Shown here piece by piece: positions 24,881 through 33,348 of a DNA stretch of 64,000 bases. The notes under the pieces were generated by a model, which ran no database searches, had not been told where the DNA came from, and worked only from the letters and a program-made list of their open reading frames with translations. Position 1 is the stretch's first letter. Each line of letters opens with the position of its first letter. The stretch is from Streptococcus tangpeifui (GTDB lineage: Bacteria; Bacillota; Bacilli; Lactobacillales; Streptococcaceae): positions 124,001 to 188,000 of the forward strand of contig NZ_JAAKDU010000002.1 of assembly GCF_011038795.1 (NCBI RefSeq), read 5' to 3'. A program made the position numbers and the translations under genes.

Positions 24881-25405
24881 ATGTTGATGCAGATGGTGAA
24901 TATCGTAAAAGGAAGTAAGGATAAAGAAAAGAAATTACGTTTTGACCTACAATTAGCCATGTTAATTATAGGTGGAATTATTTTGGCTTTCTCACTAGGA
25001 GCTATTGAACAAAAGGTAAGTTCAGATACCTCATCATCTGATCAGCCAGTTGCCCAAACAACTGGGGAAATCTTACCATTGGATACCAATGGTGTCCTCA
25101 ATGGCGATTATTCCAGTGTAGTCGGAACTTGGAAATGTGATAATGGAGCTAGCATTACTTTTGATACAGCTGGCCAAGTCAGTTATAAATCCAAAAAAGG
25201 AAAAATCAGCAAAGGATTGATTTACAATGCCCGCCTCCTAGATGGACGACTGGAAGCCCAATTTCAAACTAAGGGCGGAGAGGTTGTCAGCATTTTCTTG
25301 ATTCCAACTGGAACCACTAGTAAATATGAAAACCAAAGCTATCAATCTGATGCTGTTCTGGTGAACTCTAAGACATCAGATGATAATCATCCCTTCTATA
25401 GATAA
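24881..25405 (+). CDS. Membrane-anchored extracellular protein, unknown
   Basis: 174 aa: short basic N-terminus, one membrane span (about 25-43, LAMLIIGGIILAFSLGAIE), a Ser/Asp/Gln linker, then a small beta-rich domain beginning LNGDYSSVVGTWKCDNGASITFDTAGQVSY. The GTW..DG.SITF pattern resembles streptococcal DUF6287-like and lipocalin-like extracellular domains; function unknown. GGGGGTGA precedes the ATG, though internal Met 3 and Met 6 are possible starts. Similar build to the protein at 17887. Confidence 0.78.
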   Translation: MLMQMVNIVKGSKDKEKKLRFDLQLAMLIIGGIILAFSLGAIEQKVSSDTSSSDQPVAQTTGEILPLDTNGVLNGDYSSVVGTWKCDNGASITFDTAGQVSYKSKKGKISKGLIYNARLLDGRLEAQFQTKGGEVVSIFLIPTGTTSKYENQSYQSDAVLVNSKTSDDNHPFYR

Positions 25406-25424
25406 ATTTAGCTTTCCCATTTAT

Positions 25425-25459
25425 GAGTTAATGAGCTTGAGCTCGTTGGCTCTTTTTTT
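25425..25459 (+). terminator. Terminator of the 24881 gene
   Basis: GAGTTAATGAGC and GCTCGTTGGCTC pair over 12 bp using three G-T pairs around TTGA, then TTTTTTT. Confidence 0.8.
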
Positions 25460-25544
25460 GTATTCTTCTAACATCAATTGGTAGAAATTGAAATGATAGG
25501 AAAGGATAAATTCTGTATAGAATTTCATTTTTTACAAGAAAAAC

Positions 25545-25573
25545 TTGACAATTATACATTTATCATTTAGAAT
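25545..25573 (+). promoter_or_regulatory. Promoter and probable ARG box of argCJBD
   Basis: -35 TTGACA (25545-25550), 17-bp spacer, -10 TAGAAT (25568-25573). The spacer and flanks (ATTATACATTTATCATT) are AT-rich and similar to ArgR operators in Lactobacillales, placing a repressor site over the promoter; the operator part is an inference. Confidence 0.75.
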
Positions 25574-25606
25574 GATCACATATTTATTCAGTTAGAGGTG
25601 ATTAAT

Positions 25607-26629
25607 ATGAAAGTAGCCATTGTCGGTGTTACAGGGTATAGCGGACTTGAATTAGTCCGGTTGCTGGCTGGCCACAGCCAAGCCCAGGTAGCATCCGTTC
25701 ATGCGACTAAAGATGTTGGGCAAAAGTTATCCGCTCTCTACCCCCACCTAGCTGGTATCTGTGATTTGGAATTACAAGCCTTTCAAGCTTTGAATATTAT
25801 TCAAAATACTGATCTAGTCTTCTTTGCCACACCAAGTGGTGTCGCTAAAGAAGACTCAGAAATCTTTGTTGAGCATGATTTTCCTATGATTGATCTTTCA
25901 GGTGATCACCGCTTGTCTGCTCCAAGCTATGAAAAATGGTATGGGAAGCAGGCAGCTAAACCAGCTGTTTTAGATAAATTCACCTATTCCTTGGCTGAAT
26001 TTGCGGACGGGCACTCAGGAAAGTTCATTGCTAATCCTGGCTGTTATGCCACCGCAACAGAATTGGCCCTGATTCCTCTGATGAATTGGGGGAAGGTCGA
26101 TTTAGATTCCATCATTGTAGATGCTAAGAGTGGCTTGACTGGGGCAGGGAAAAAGCTGGCTGAATCTAGCCACTTTGTCAACGTCCATGATAATTACATG
26201 ACGTACAAGATCAATAAGCATCAGCATATTCCTGAAATTGCGCAGGAGCTAAAGAAATTCAATCCTAATTTTCAGCACCTACAATTTTCAACTTCTCTTT
26301 TACCAATCAATCGAGGTATCATGGCGACAGCCTATATCAAGATGACAGAAGATGTCAGTCAGGAGGAGGTTTATCGACGTTATCAGGATTTTTATGACGA
26401 TAAACCTTTTGTTCGTCTGCAAGGCAATTTACCTAACTTGCACGATGTTCTAGGCTCTAACTATACCGATATCGGTTTTGCTTACAATCCGATAACTAAG
26501 GTCTTAACCGTAGTCTCTGTCCTTGATAATCTGGTCAAAGGGGCTGCCGGTCAGGCCATTCAAAATATGAACATAGCCTTTGGCTTTGCTGAGACAGATG
26601 GCTTGCTATCAGGTCCCAGCTACTTATAA
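25607..26629 (+). CDS. argC: N-acetyl-gamma-glutamyl-phosphate reductase
   Basis: 340 aa NADPH-dependent reductase, third step of ornithine synthesis. N-terminal Rossmann motif VAIVGVTGYSGLELVRLL, catalytic cysteine in NPGCYATATELAL, and HQHIPEI. A GTG three codons upstream is in frame, but its GAGGTG is the ribosome site for ATG 25607, which is chosen. First gene of argCJBD. Confidence 0.97.
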   Translation: MKVAIVGVTGYSGLELVRLLAGHSQAQVASVHATKDVGQKLSALYPHLAGICDLELQAFQALNIIQNTDLVFFATPSGVAKEDSEIFVEHDFPMIDLSGDHRLSAPSYEKWYGKQAAKPAVLDKFTYSLAEFADGHSGKFIANPGCYATATELALIPLMNWGKVDLDSIIVDAKSGLTGAGKKLAESSHFVNVHDNYMTYKINKHQHIPEIAQELKKFNPNFQHLQFSTSLLPINRGIMATAYIKMTEDVSQEEVYRRYQDFYDDKPFVRLQGNLPNLHDVLGSNYTDIGFAYNPITKVLTVVSVLDNLVKGAAGQAIQNMNIAFGFAETDGLLSGPSYL

Positions 26630-26862
26630 ATAAGGTAGTCAGCCGATAAACACTCCGAAGAAAATTAGAAAAACTAATGAAGAAATCTTAGGAAGTTTTC
26701 TCTATTTTAGAAGTGTAGGCATGGCAATTGAAGAGTTTCATTAAACCTTTAAAATACTTGTTCAACTGCGAAATTTTCTAAGGAAAGTTTCTAGTTTACT
26801 TATCAAGTCGTTATTTGATCACCCAATAATAACAACTGCCGTCATTTAAGGAGGAGGAAATC

Positions 26863-28056
26863 TTGGAAATACTTAATGGAAATATTGCTAGTCCGCTAGG
26901 CTTTTCAGCCGATGGTTTGCATGCTGGCTTTAAAAAGCGGAAATTAGATTTTGGTTGGATTGTTTCAGAATGTCCTGCAAGTGTCGCAGGCGTCTATACC
27001 ACCAATAAGGTCATTGCAGCACCTTTGATTGTTACTAAGCAGTCGGTGGAAAAGGCTGGACAGCTGCAGGCCATTGTTGTTAATTCAGGGGTAGCCAATT
27101 CCTGCACTGGTGTCCAAGGGATGAATGATGCTTGGGAAATGCAAAAGCTGACTGCCGAAAAACTCAGTCTAGCTCCTGAACTCGTTGGCGTTGCTTCGAC
27201 CGGTGTGATTGGTGACCTTCTGCCTATGGCTACCTTGAAATCAGGCCTGTCTAAGATTGTAGTAAATGGGAATGCTGATGATTTTGCCAAGGCCATTTTG
27301 ACAACTGACACTCAAACCAAGACAGTGGCAGTTAGTCAAGACTTTGGCCGTGATACGGTTACCATGGCTGGCGTTGCTAAGGGGTCAGGTATGATTCATC
27401 CTAATATGGCCACCATGCTGGGGTTTATTACCTGTGATGCTAATATTTCAAGTACTGCCTTGCAAAAAGCCCTGTCAACTAAGGTTGAAACCACTTTTAA
27501 TCAAATTACGGTTGATGGTGATACCTCAACTAATGATATGGTTTTGGTCATGGCTAATGGTTGTGCCAAAAATGTTGAAATCTTACCAGATACACCTGAG
27601 TTTGAGCAATTTGTAGAGATGTTGGAATATGTTATGGCAGATTTGGCTAAGAAAATTGCTCAGGATGGAGAAGGTGCTACCAAACTTATTCAGGTTGATG
27701 TTGAGGGTGTAGCAACAGCCCTCGATGCACGAATGCTGGCCAAGTCAGTTGTTGGGTCTAGTCTCGTTAAGACAGCCATCTTTGGCGAAGACCCTAATTG
27801 GGGCCGGATTCTGGCAGCCCTCGGTTATGCGGGTGTTGATATTCCGGTTGACAATATTGATATCTATCTAGGCCAGCTTCCCGTTATGTTAGCTTCCAGT
27901 CCGGTCTCTTTTGACAGTGAGGAAATGGATGAGGTTATGCAAGCAGATACCATTCAGATTAGGGTTGATATCCACGCCGGCAATCAGTCCGGCCGGGCTT
28001 GGGGATGTGATCTCTCCTATGATTATGTGAAAATCAATGCCCTCTATCGAACGTGA
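26863..28056 (+). CDS. argJ: Bifunctional ornithine acetyltransferase / N-acetylglutamate synthase
   Basis: 397 aa. Transfers acetyl from N-acetylornithine to glutamate (acetyl cycle), and may also use acetyl-CoA. Self-cleavage site visible in HPNMATMLGFITCD (between A and T, the Thr being the nucleophile). Starts at TTG after GGAGGAGG. A 233-bp spacer from argC holds no gene and could carry a secondary promoter. Followed 24 bp later by argB. Confidence 0.95.
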   Translation: MEILNGNIASPLGFSADGLHAGFKKRKLDFGWIVSECPASVAGVYTTNKVIAAPLIVTKQSVEKAGQLQAIVVNSGVANSCTGVQGMNDAWEMQKLTAEKLSLAPELVGVASTGVIGDLLPMATLKSGLSKIVVNGNADDFAKAILTTDTQTKTVAVSQDFGRDTVTMAGVAKGSGMIHPNMATMLGFITCDANISSTALQKALSTKVETTFNQITVDGDTSTNDMVLVMANGCAKNVEILPDTPEFEQFVEMLEYVMADLAKKIAQDGEGATKLIQVDVEGVATALDARMLAKSVVGSSLVKTAIFGEDPNWGRILAALGYAGVDIPVDNIDIYLGQLPVMLASSPVSFDSEEMDEVMQADTIQIRVDIHAGNQSGRAWGCDLSYDYVKINALYRT

Positions 28057-28080
28057 TAGCAATTTAAGAAAGGACATTAA

Positions 28081-28815
28081 ATGTCAGATACAATTGTGAT
28101 AAAAATTGGTGGCCGAGCCAGCCAGAATTTAACTGGTGATTTTCTCGAACAGCTGGCCTCTTGGAAGTCCCAAGGGAAGTCTCTCATCATTGTTCATGGT
28201 GGAGGCTATGCCATCAATCAGCTTATGGAAGAAGCCGATATTGCCGTTAAAAAAATTGATGGATTGCGGGTAACAGACAGCCAGTCGCTTAACCTCGTCA
28301 AACAAGCCCTCGTTGAGATTGTCGGAAAAAACATTCTTACCAGTCTGAGTCAGGCTGGTCTTGACGCTCAACAGCTGATAGAGGAACTCCCAGCCCTGGT
28401 TGAGGCTGATTTTCTGAACCAAGCTAAATATGGCTATGTCGGACAGGTCAGTCAAATTCACAGTCATGTCCTACAGTCCCTTCTAGAACAAGGGGTTATT
28501 CCTCTTATTCCGTCTCTGGGTTATCAAGGAGGTCGGATCCTGCTCAACATTAATGCTGATTATCTGGCAACTAGTCTTGCGGTCGCCCTGCAGGCAGAAA
28601 AGCTGATTCTGATGACTGATGTTTCTGGCGTAAAGGAGTCAGGGCAGGTCTTATCCAGCCTGAAAATTGGGGATATTCCTGATAAGATTGAACAGGGAAT
28701 CATCACTGGCGGTATGGTTCCTAAACTACAGAGTGCTGCTCAGACGGTCAAATCAGGTGTGGCTCAGGTGTTAATTGGTGACAATTTGACCAACGGCACC
28801 CTGATTGAAGTTTAA
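28081..28815 (+). CDS. argB: Acetylglutamate kinase
   Basis: 244 aa, amino-acid kinase fold, phosphorylates N-acetylglutamate. Motifs IKIGGRASQN, IVHGGGYAINQLM, NINADYLA and GGMVPKLQSA are at expected places. Shorter than arginine-inhibited kinases, without the N-terminal helix linked to feedback inhibition, so probably not arginine-inhibited itself (inference). Confidence 0.95.
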   Translation: MSDTIVIKIGGRASQNLTGDFLEQLASWKSQGKSLIIVHGGGYAINQLMEEADIAVKKIDGLRVTDSQSLNLVKQALVEIVGKNILTSLSQAGLDAQQLIEELPALVEADFLNQAKYGYVGQVSQIHSHVLQSLLEQGVIPLIPSLGYQGGRILLNINADYLATSLAVALQAEKLILMTDVSGVKESGQVLSSLKIGDIPDKIEQGIITGGMVPKLQSAAQTVKSGVAQVLIGDNLTNGTLIEV

Positions 28816-28871
28816 ATAGTACTAAAAAATCAAACATAAAAAAGAAAGTCAGTATCCATCTGGAGGTTAAC

Positions 28872-30005
28872 ATGACTAAATTATTTTCAAATTATAAACG
28901 GTCGACGATCGAATTTGTCAAAGCACAGGGCAATGAATTGATTGATAGTCAAGGCAAGCACTATCTAGATTTTTCAACGGGCATCGGAGTAACCAACCTT
29001 GGCTTCCATCCGCAGGTTAAGGCAGCTTTGGAAAATCAGGTACAAGAAATTTGGCACACGCCCAACCTTTATCAAAACAGTCTGCAAGAAGAAGTCGCCC
29101 AAAAGTTGATCGGTGACTATGATTATCTGGCCTTCTTCTGTAATAGCGGGGCCGAGGCAAATGAAGCAGCTATTAAGATCGCCCGCAAGGCCAGCGGTAA
29201 ACAAGGTATTATTACTTTCCAAAATTCCTTTCATGGTCGGACTTTTGGGTCCATGTCTGCGACAGGCCAAGATAAGATTAAAACAGGCTTTGGTGATGGA
29301 GTTCCCCACTTTAGTTATGCCAAATTCAATGATTTGATGTCTGTCAAAAGCTTGGTTGATGAGCAAACAGCAGCAGTGATGTTGGAAATGGTTCAGGGAG
29401 AATCAGGTATTCTCCCTGCGGATAAGACCTTTGTTCAAGACCTAGCCGCCTTCTGCCAAGAAAAAGGAATCTATCTGATTGTCGATGAAGTTCAAACCGG
29501 CATGGGACGCACGGGTAAGCTCTTTTCCTTTGAGCACTACGGTATTATACCTGATATCGTCACCTTAGCTAAGGGCCTAGCCAATGGTGTCCCTGTCGGT
29601 GCCATGCTGGCTAAGACAAATCTCGGTTCAGCCTTCTCTTACGGCAGTCATGGATCAACCTTTGGCGGCAATAAATTAGCTATGGCGGCCAGTTCGGCTG
29701 TCTTGGATATCCTGACTTCACCAGGTTTTCTCGACCAAACTTGGGAAAATGGTAATTATCTCCAAGACCAATTGAAAAAAGTCTTAGCGAATAATCCTAA
29801 AATCATTCAAATTCGCGGATTAGGCTATATGATAGGAATTCAGACGACCGAGAATTTAGCAGATTTAGTTCAGGCTGCGCGTGATAAAGGATTGATTGTT
29901 CTGACAGCCGGTACCGATGTCATTCGTCTCCTGCCGCCGCTGACCTTGACCAAGGATGAGATTGACAAAGGCGTGGCCATTCTTGCAGATATTTTTACTG
30001 AGTAA
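28872..30005 (+). CDS. argD: Acetylornithine aminotransferase
   Basis: 377 aa, PLP-dependent class III aminotransferase, makes N-acetylornithine. SGAEANEAAIKIARK, FHGRTFGSMSATG, the VDEVQTGMGRTG region and PLP-lysine in TLAKGLANGVPVGAM are visible. Last gene of argCJBD; GGAGG upstream. The operon lacks argF and argGH, so it makes ornithine; those are presumably elsewhere. Confidence 0.96.
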   Translation: MTKLFSNYKRSTIEFVKAQGNELIDSQGKHYLDFSTGIGVTNLGFHPQVKAALENQVQEIWHTPNLYQNSLQEEVAQKLIGDYDYLAFFCNSGAEANEAAIKIARKASGKQGIITFQNSFHGRTFGSMSATGQDKIKTGFGDGVPHFSYAKFNDLMSVKSLVDEQTAAVMLEMVQGESGILPADKTFVQDLAAFCQEKGIYLIVDEVQTGMGRTGKLFSFEHYGIIPDIVTLAKGLANGVPVGAMLAKTNLGSAFSYGSHGSTFGGNKLAMAASSAVLDILTSPGFLDQTWENGNYLQDQLKKVLANNPKIIQIRGLGYMIGIQTTENLADLVQAARDKGLIVLTAGTDVIRLLPPLTLTKDEIDKGVAILADIFTE

Positions 30006-30061
30006 GACTAAGGAAACTTACCAGAGGACAGCAAGTTTTAATTTGCTACTGCCTAGTATAA

Positions 30062-30097
30062 AAGCGCTTGGAACAAGAGGTTCCAAACGCTTTTTTA
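30062..30097 (+). terminator. Terminator of argCJBD
   Basis: GCGCTTGGAAC and GGTTCCAAACGC pair (one mismatch) around AAGA, then TTTTTT. Confidence 0.9.
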
Positions 30098-30194
30098 ATA
30101 AGATCGCTAGGGGATACAGCAGTTACATAAAGATATCAAGTACCCAAGGACTGATAGGAGGTGGGTCCAGATAATAATTAACTATAGACTCGTG

Positions 30195-30290
30195 TTAGGG
30201 GCGATGTAGGTCGTCTCCGTCCTCACCATCAACAGTCGCCAGTGCCTGAGTGTCCATCACAACAAATTGTTCAAAAGCTTGTGTTGTCAT
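30195..30290 (-). pseudogene. Orphan mutacin-type double-glycine leader remnant
   Basis: Minus-strand 31-codon frame MTTQAFEQFVVMDTQALATV then DGEDGDDLHRP and stop. It closely follows the leader pattern of S. mutans mutacin IV-type (Nlm) precursors as I recall it: TQAFEQF.VMD...L.TVEGG. Here the double glycine is changed to DGED and no mature bacteriocin follows. A -10-like TATACT lies upstream on the minus strand. The rest of the 536-bp gap (30006-30541) has the argD terminator and no other gene. Confidence 0.7.
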
Positions 30291-30541
30291 AAGAGATTTC
30301 TTCTTTCTGCTAGACTTGACCTAACAAAATTAGTATAGAATTTTTTTAGAAGCTTGTGAACCCTAAAAATCCTGATGTTAGGGGAAAACAATAGTTCCGT
30401 TAAAGAAGATATCCCTTGTCAACTTCAGCGCAAAAATTCTTTCAAATGAAACTAAATGATAAAAATTATAAGGTCGATTAATTAGGAGAAATCTAGCTTA
30501 TCTAGCTAAGAGCAGAAGTCTATCAGTTGGAACTTACATTC

Positions 30542-31237
30542 TCATCTCAAAATCAGCTGAGCCACAATCGGACTGATAATGACATACATGACACCGGTAA
30601 CTCCGATAGCCAAACCTGCCATGGCTCCTTGGATCTGTCCATATTTAAGGGCAGCCCCTGTCCCGATAGCGTGACCGGTACCGCCAAGAGCCAGCCCAAA
30701 GGCAATGGGGTCTTGAATTTTGAAGAATTTTAGAACAGATGGGCCGATAACACTTGTTAAAATACCAGTCATAACCACAACCGCAAGAGTCAAAGTAGTA
30801 ATTCCCCCCATCTTTTGGCTGATACCAATGGCCATGGCAGTAGTGACGGATTTTGGAAAAAGTGAGATAGCAAAGAAAAAGTCTAAGCCAAAACACTTAG
30901 CTATCACCGCTGTATAGCAAGTATTGATAATAGTTGATATAGAAGTCCCCAAGAGAATACTGCGATAGTGATGTTTCATCAAGGGAAAATTACGATAAAG
31001 GGGAATGGCCAAAGCAACCGTCGAGGGAACAATCAAGGTGTTAAGATAAATGCCACCTTTATAATAGTCAGCATAAGAAATTCCTGTAATTTTCAAAAGA
31101 ACGATCAAGGCAATGGTAGCAACTAAAAGAGGCGTAGTCGCTGGATGAGGAAAACGCCTAAAAATTAAAAGCCCAATAAGGTAGGCAAAAATTGACAATG
31201 ATAGACCGAAAATGGGATTGCTGTAAATATCAGCCAT
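30542..31237 (-). CDS. LrgB/CidB family membrane protein
   Basis: 231 aa, about eight membrane spans. Family features: NPIFGLSLSIFAYLIG at the N-terminus, TPLLVA, ALAIPLYRNFPLMKHH, FPKSVTTAMAIGIS and LALGGTGHAIGTGAAL. LrgB/CidB proteins work with the holin-like LrgA/CidA partner in autolysis control and, in S. mutans and plants, in pyruvate or glycolate transport. The partner gene at 31537 lies 299 bp upstream, unusually far; a repeat fills the gap. GGAGG upstream (minus strand). Confidence 0.92.
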   Translation of the reverse strand: MADIYSNPIFGLSLSIFAYLIGLLIFRRFPHPATTPLLVATIALIVLLKITGISYADYYKGGIYLNTLIVPSTVALAIPLYRNFPLMKHHYRSILLGTSISTIINTCYTAVIAKCFGLDFFFAISLFPKSVTTAMAIGISQKMGGITTLTLAVVVMTGILTSVIGPSVLKFFKIQDPIAFGLALGGTGHAIGTGAALKYGQIQGAMAGLAIGVTGVMYVIISPIVAQLILR

Positions 31238-31254
31238 GATAACCTCCTATAAGA

Positions 31255-31530
31255 TACAAAGCTGTTAAGCGACTCAAAGAATTTAGGGGTCGGGAGTAGG
31301 AACGAACCCTAAAATTGAAAATTTTGGTTCCTATTTCCCCCTAACAAGTTGGCTGGTTTTTTCGCTTAAAAGGGAAACCAGCTAGCAGTGGTTCATTAGG
31401 TGCTTTAGCATCAATAAACTGTGCAGGGTCAAGACTATGCTGACTTAGCCAACAAGTCGTGCTCCCAACCACTGCTGGACGAATTTTTGTCCAGCTTCAG
31501 TGTACATAATTTCACAGAGTTCTAGGTGAG
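31255..31530. repeat. Composite repeat (copy E) between the LrgA and LrgB genes
   Basis: Complete MITE-like core 31385-31475 (91 bp) with perfect ends GCAGTGGTT and AACCACTGC; inside are TTAGGTGCTTTAGCATC, CTGTGCAGGG and CCAACAAGTCGTGCTCCC. To its left CTAAAATTGAAAATTTTGG matches copies A and G; to its right CTGGACGAATTTTTGTCCAG forms a hairpin. Confidence 0.8.
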
Positions 31531-31536
31531 TTCAAT

Positions 31537-31899
31537 TTAATCTTTATAGTCGCCTTCAAAACGATTCTTAATCCAAGTGACAATCAAGCCAATCGTTAAT
31601 AGATTAATGACTAGAGCTCCTAAAGTAATGATAAGAATTGGCAAAAGATTGGGGATAATAACCTTAAAATATTGCATAATCCCAACACCAGCCGGTAAAA
31701 AGAGAATCGTCATATTATCCAGCATGAATTTCCCGACAGTATAAATATGCCGCAAACGAACGAGTTTGACCTCCAAAGCCACAAAAAGCAAAATCAAGCC
31801 AATAATGCTGCCGGGAATAGGTAAATTAAAGACAGTAGAGATAATCTCACCGACCAAAGAAAAAATGAGAATAATCATAAACTGAACATAGAGTTTCAT
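31537..31899 (-). CDS. LrgA/CidA family holin-like protein
   Basis: 120 aa with four membrane spans. Typical features: VGEIISTVFNLPIPGSIIGLILLF, then VGKFMLDNMTILFLPAGVGIM. Predicted to form oligomeric membrane pores that regulate murein hydrolase activity, or to act as part of an organic-acid transporter with LrgB. AAGGGG lies 11 bp before the ATG on the minus strand. First gene of the split pair. Whether it is the Cid or Lrg type cannot be decided here. Confidence 0.92.
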   Translation of the reverse strand: MKLYVQFMIILIFSLVGEIISTVFNLPIPGSIIGLILLFVALEVKLVRLRHIYTVGKFMLDNMTILFLPAGVGIMQYFKVIIPNLLPILIITLGALVINLLTIGLIVTWIKNRFEGDYKD

Positions 31900-31939
31900 G
31901 CAGAAGTTTCCCCTTCATTAATTCTGAGAACTTGTATTC

Positions 31940-32075
31940 ACATTTTTTTGACAGTTAGCCTTATGTGGTAGGGACGCAAGCGACCTCCTAACGGAGTGCC
32001 ATTGCTCATTTTCAAGCCTAGGGTCTTGAAAATCCCCTCGACGATTGACTTAAATAGGGTCAATCGTCTTTTTTC
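31940..32075 (+). ncRNA. Structured RNA candidate with its own terminator
   Basis: A GC-richer stretch inside an AT-rich gap. In order: TATGTGGTAGGGA, a CGCAAGCG mini-hairpin, CTCC-TAAC-GGAG hairpin, the hairpin ATTTTCAAG...CTTGAAAAT, and finally a perfect 10-bp terminator GACGATTGAC/GTCAATCGTC with TTTTTT. The T-run orientation means a plus-strand transcript, divergent from lrgA. TTGACA at 31948 could be a -35 box, but no good -10 was found. Possibly related to small RNAs such as the asd motif of streptococci; I could not confirm this. Confidence 0.5.
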
Positions 32076-32162
32076 CAACTGACGCTAAGAATTTAAACTT
32101 ACGAATACAGTTTCTGAATACTTATAACCAGTTTACTACTATGAAAATATATTGCAATATAA

Positions 32163-32196
32163 TGAAACGTTTTCAATAAAAAATGAAAACATTTCA
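32163..32196. promoter_or_regulatory. Paired near-palindromic operators
   Basis: TGAAACGTTTTCA (32163-32175) and TGAAAACATTTCA (32184-32196) are the same 13-bp site in opposite orientation, centres 21 bp apart, two helical turns. They resemble CcpA cre sites but are one base short. They sit upstream of the lrgA leader on the minus strand. Regulator unknown. Confidence 0.45.
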
Positions 32197-32214
32197 AGAA
32201 ATACCTTGGGCACA

Positions 32215-32246
32215 TTAAAACCCTCCCTAGGTTCCTAAGAAGGGTT
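32215..32246 (-). terminator. Terminator of nrdHEF
   Basis: Minus strand: AACCCTTCTTAGG and CCTAGGGAGGGTT pair with few mismatches, followed by TTTTAAT; 12 bp after the nrdF stop codon. Confidence 0.8.
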
Positions 32247-32257
32247 AAGATAGCTAT

Positions 32258-33226
32258 TTATTGCATCTCACGTCCGTAATTATAATCATCGTCCTGCATG
32301 GCTTCAACACTACCAAGAAGATAGCCATTCCCAACTTGTGAGAAAAAGTCATGGTTGCTAGTACCAGTCGAAATTCCATTCATGACGATAGGATTAACAT
32401 CATCAGCCGTATCCGGGAAGAGAGGATCTTGCCCCAGATTCATCAGAGCCTTATTGGCATTGTAACGCAGGAAGGTCATGACCTCTTCGGTCCAGCCTAC
32501 TCCATCGTAGAGGGTTTTGGTGTAAAGCTCTTCGTTTTCATAGAGTTGATAAAGGAGATCGTACATCCAGTCACGAAACTCGCTTTGTTCTTCTTCTGAA
32601 AGTTCGTTAAATCCTAATTGAAACTTATAGCCGATATAGGTTCCGTGAACAGATTCATCACGGATAATGAGTTTAATAATTTCTGCAACGTTAGAGAGCT
32701 TATTGTTTCCCAGGTAGTAAAGTGGGGTGAAAAAACCAGAGTAGAAGAGGAAGGTCTCTAGGAAAGTTGAAGCAACCTTCTTTTGGAGGGGATTACCATT
32801 GAGATAAATTTCATTGATAATCTCAGCTTTTTTTTGAAGGTATTCATTGTTGTTGGTCCACTCGAAGATCTCTTCAATCTCAGACTTGGTATTGAGAGTT
32901 GAAAAGATGGATGAGTAGGATTTGGCATGGACAGATTCCATGAACTGGATATTGTTGAGAACGGCCTCCTCGTGGGGAGTACGAACATCTTTACGAATAG
33001 CCTCAACACCAGTCTCTGATTGCATGGTATCAAGCAGCGTCAAGCCTCCAAAAACCTTGCCGACCAAGTCTTTTTCTTCATCAGATAGCTTACGCCAGTC
33101 ATCCAAGTCATTTGATAGTGGGATACGGGTATCCAGCCAAAATTGCTCAGTGAGCTTTTCCCAAGTTGACTTGTCAATTAGATCTTCAATTTCGTTCCAG
33201 TTAATGGCTTTGTAGTATGTTGTCAT
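32258..33226 (-). CDS. nrdF: Class Ib ribonucleotide reductase, beta subunit
   Basis: 322 aa radical-generating subunit with a dimanganese or diiron site that forms the tyrosyl radical for NrdE. Metal ligands are visible in LLDTMQSETGVEA, ESVHAKSYSSIF and RDESVHGTYIGYKFQL. Ends DDYNYGREMQ, the tail that docks to NrdE. The frame opens four codons earlier, but GGAG lies 7 bp before ATG 33226. Third gene of nrdH-nrdE-nrdF. The flavodoxin NrdI is not in this operon. Confidence 0.95.
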   Translation of the reverse strand: MTTYYKAINWNEIEDLIDKSTWEKLTEQFWLDTRIPLSNDLDDWRKLSDEEKDLVGKVFGGLTLLDTMQSETGVEAIRKDVRTPHEEAVLNNIQFMESVHAKSYSSIFSTLNTKSEIEEIFEWTNNNEYLQKKAEIINEIYLNGNPLQKKVASTFLETFLFYSGFFTPLYYLGNNKLSNVAEIIKLIIRDESVHGTYIGYKFQLGFNELSEEEQSEFRDWMYDLLYQLYENEELYTKTLYDGVGWTEEVMTFLRYNANKALMNLGQDPLFPDTADDVNPIVMNGISTGTSNHDFFSQVGNGYLLGSVEAMQDDDYNYGREMQ

Positions 33227-33308
33227 GAGTTTCTCCAAATTAAGAGGGGGATAATATGAGTCAAGAGTTTAGTCAGCGAACTAGGCAAGTAGTCCTAGCG
33301 GTTGGCGT

Positions 33309-33341
33309 GTCAAACATAGGAGCTTTAGCTCCAAGTTTGAC
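33309..33341 (-). other. Intercistronic hairpin between nrdE and nrdF
   Basis: GTCAAAC-...-GGAGCTTTAGCTCC-...-GTTTGAC: strong stem, no T-run after it on the minus strand. It may adjust the NrdE:NrdF ratio by protecting or cleaving the mRNA; that is inference. Confidence 0.55.
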
Positions 33342-33348
33342 TGTTCAG

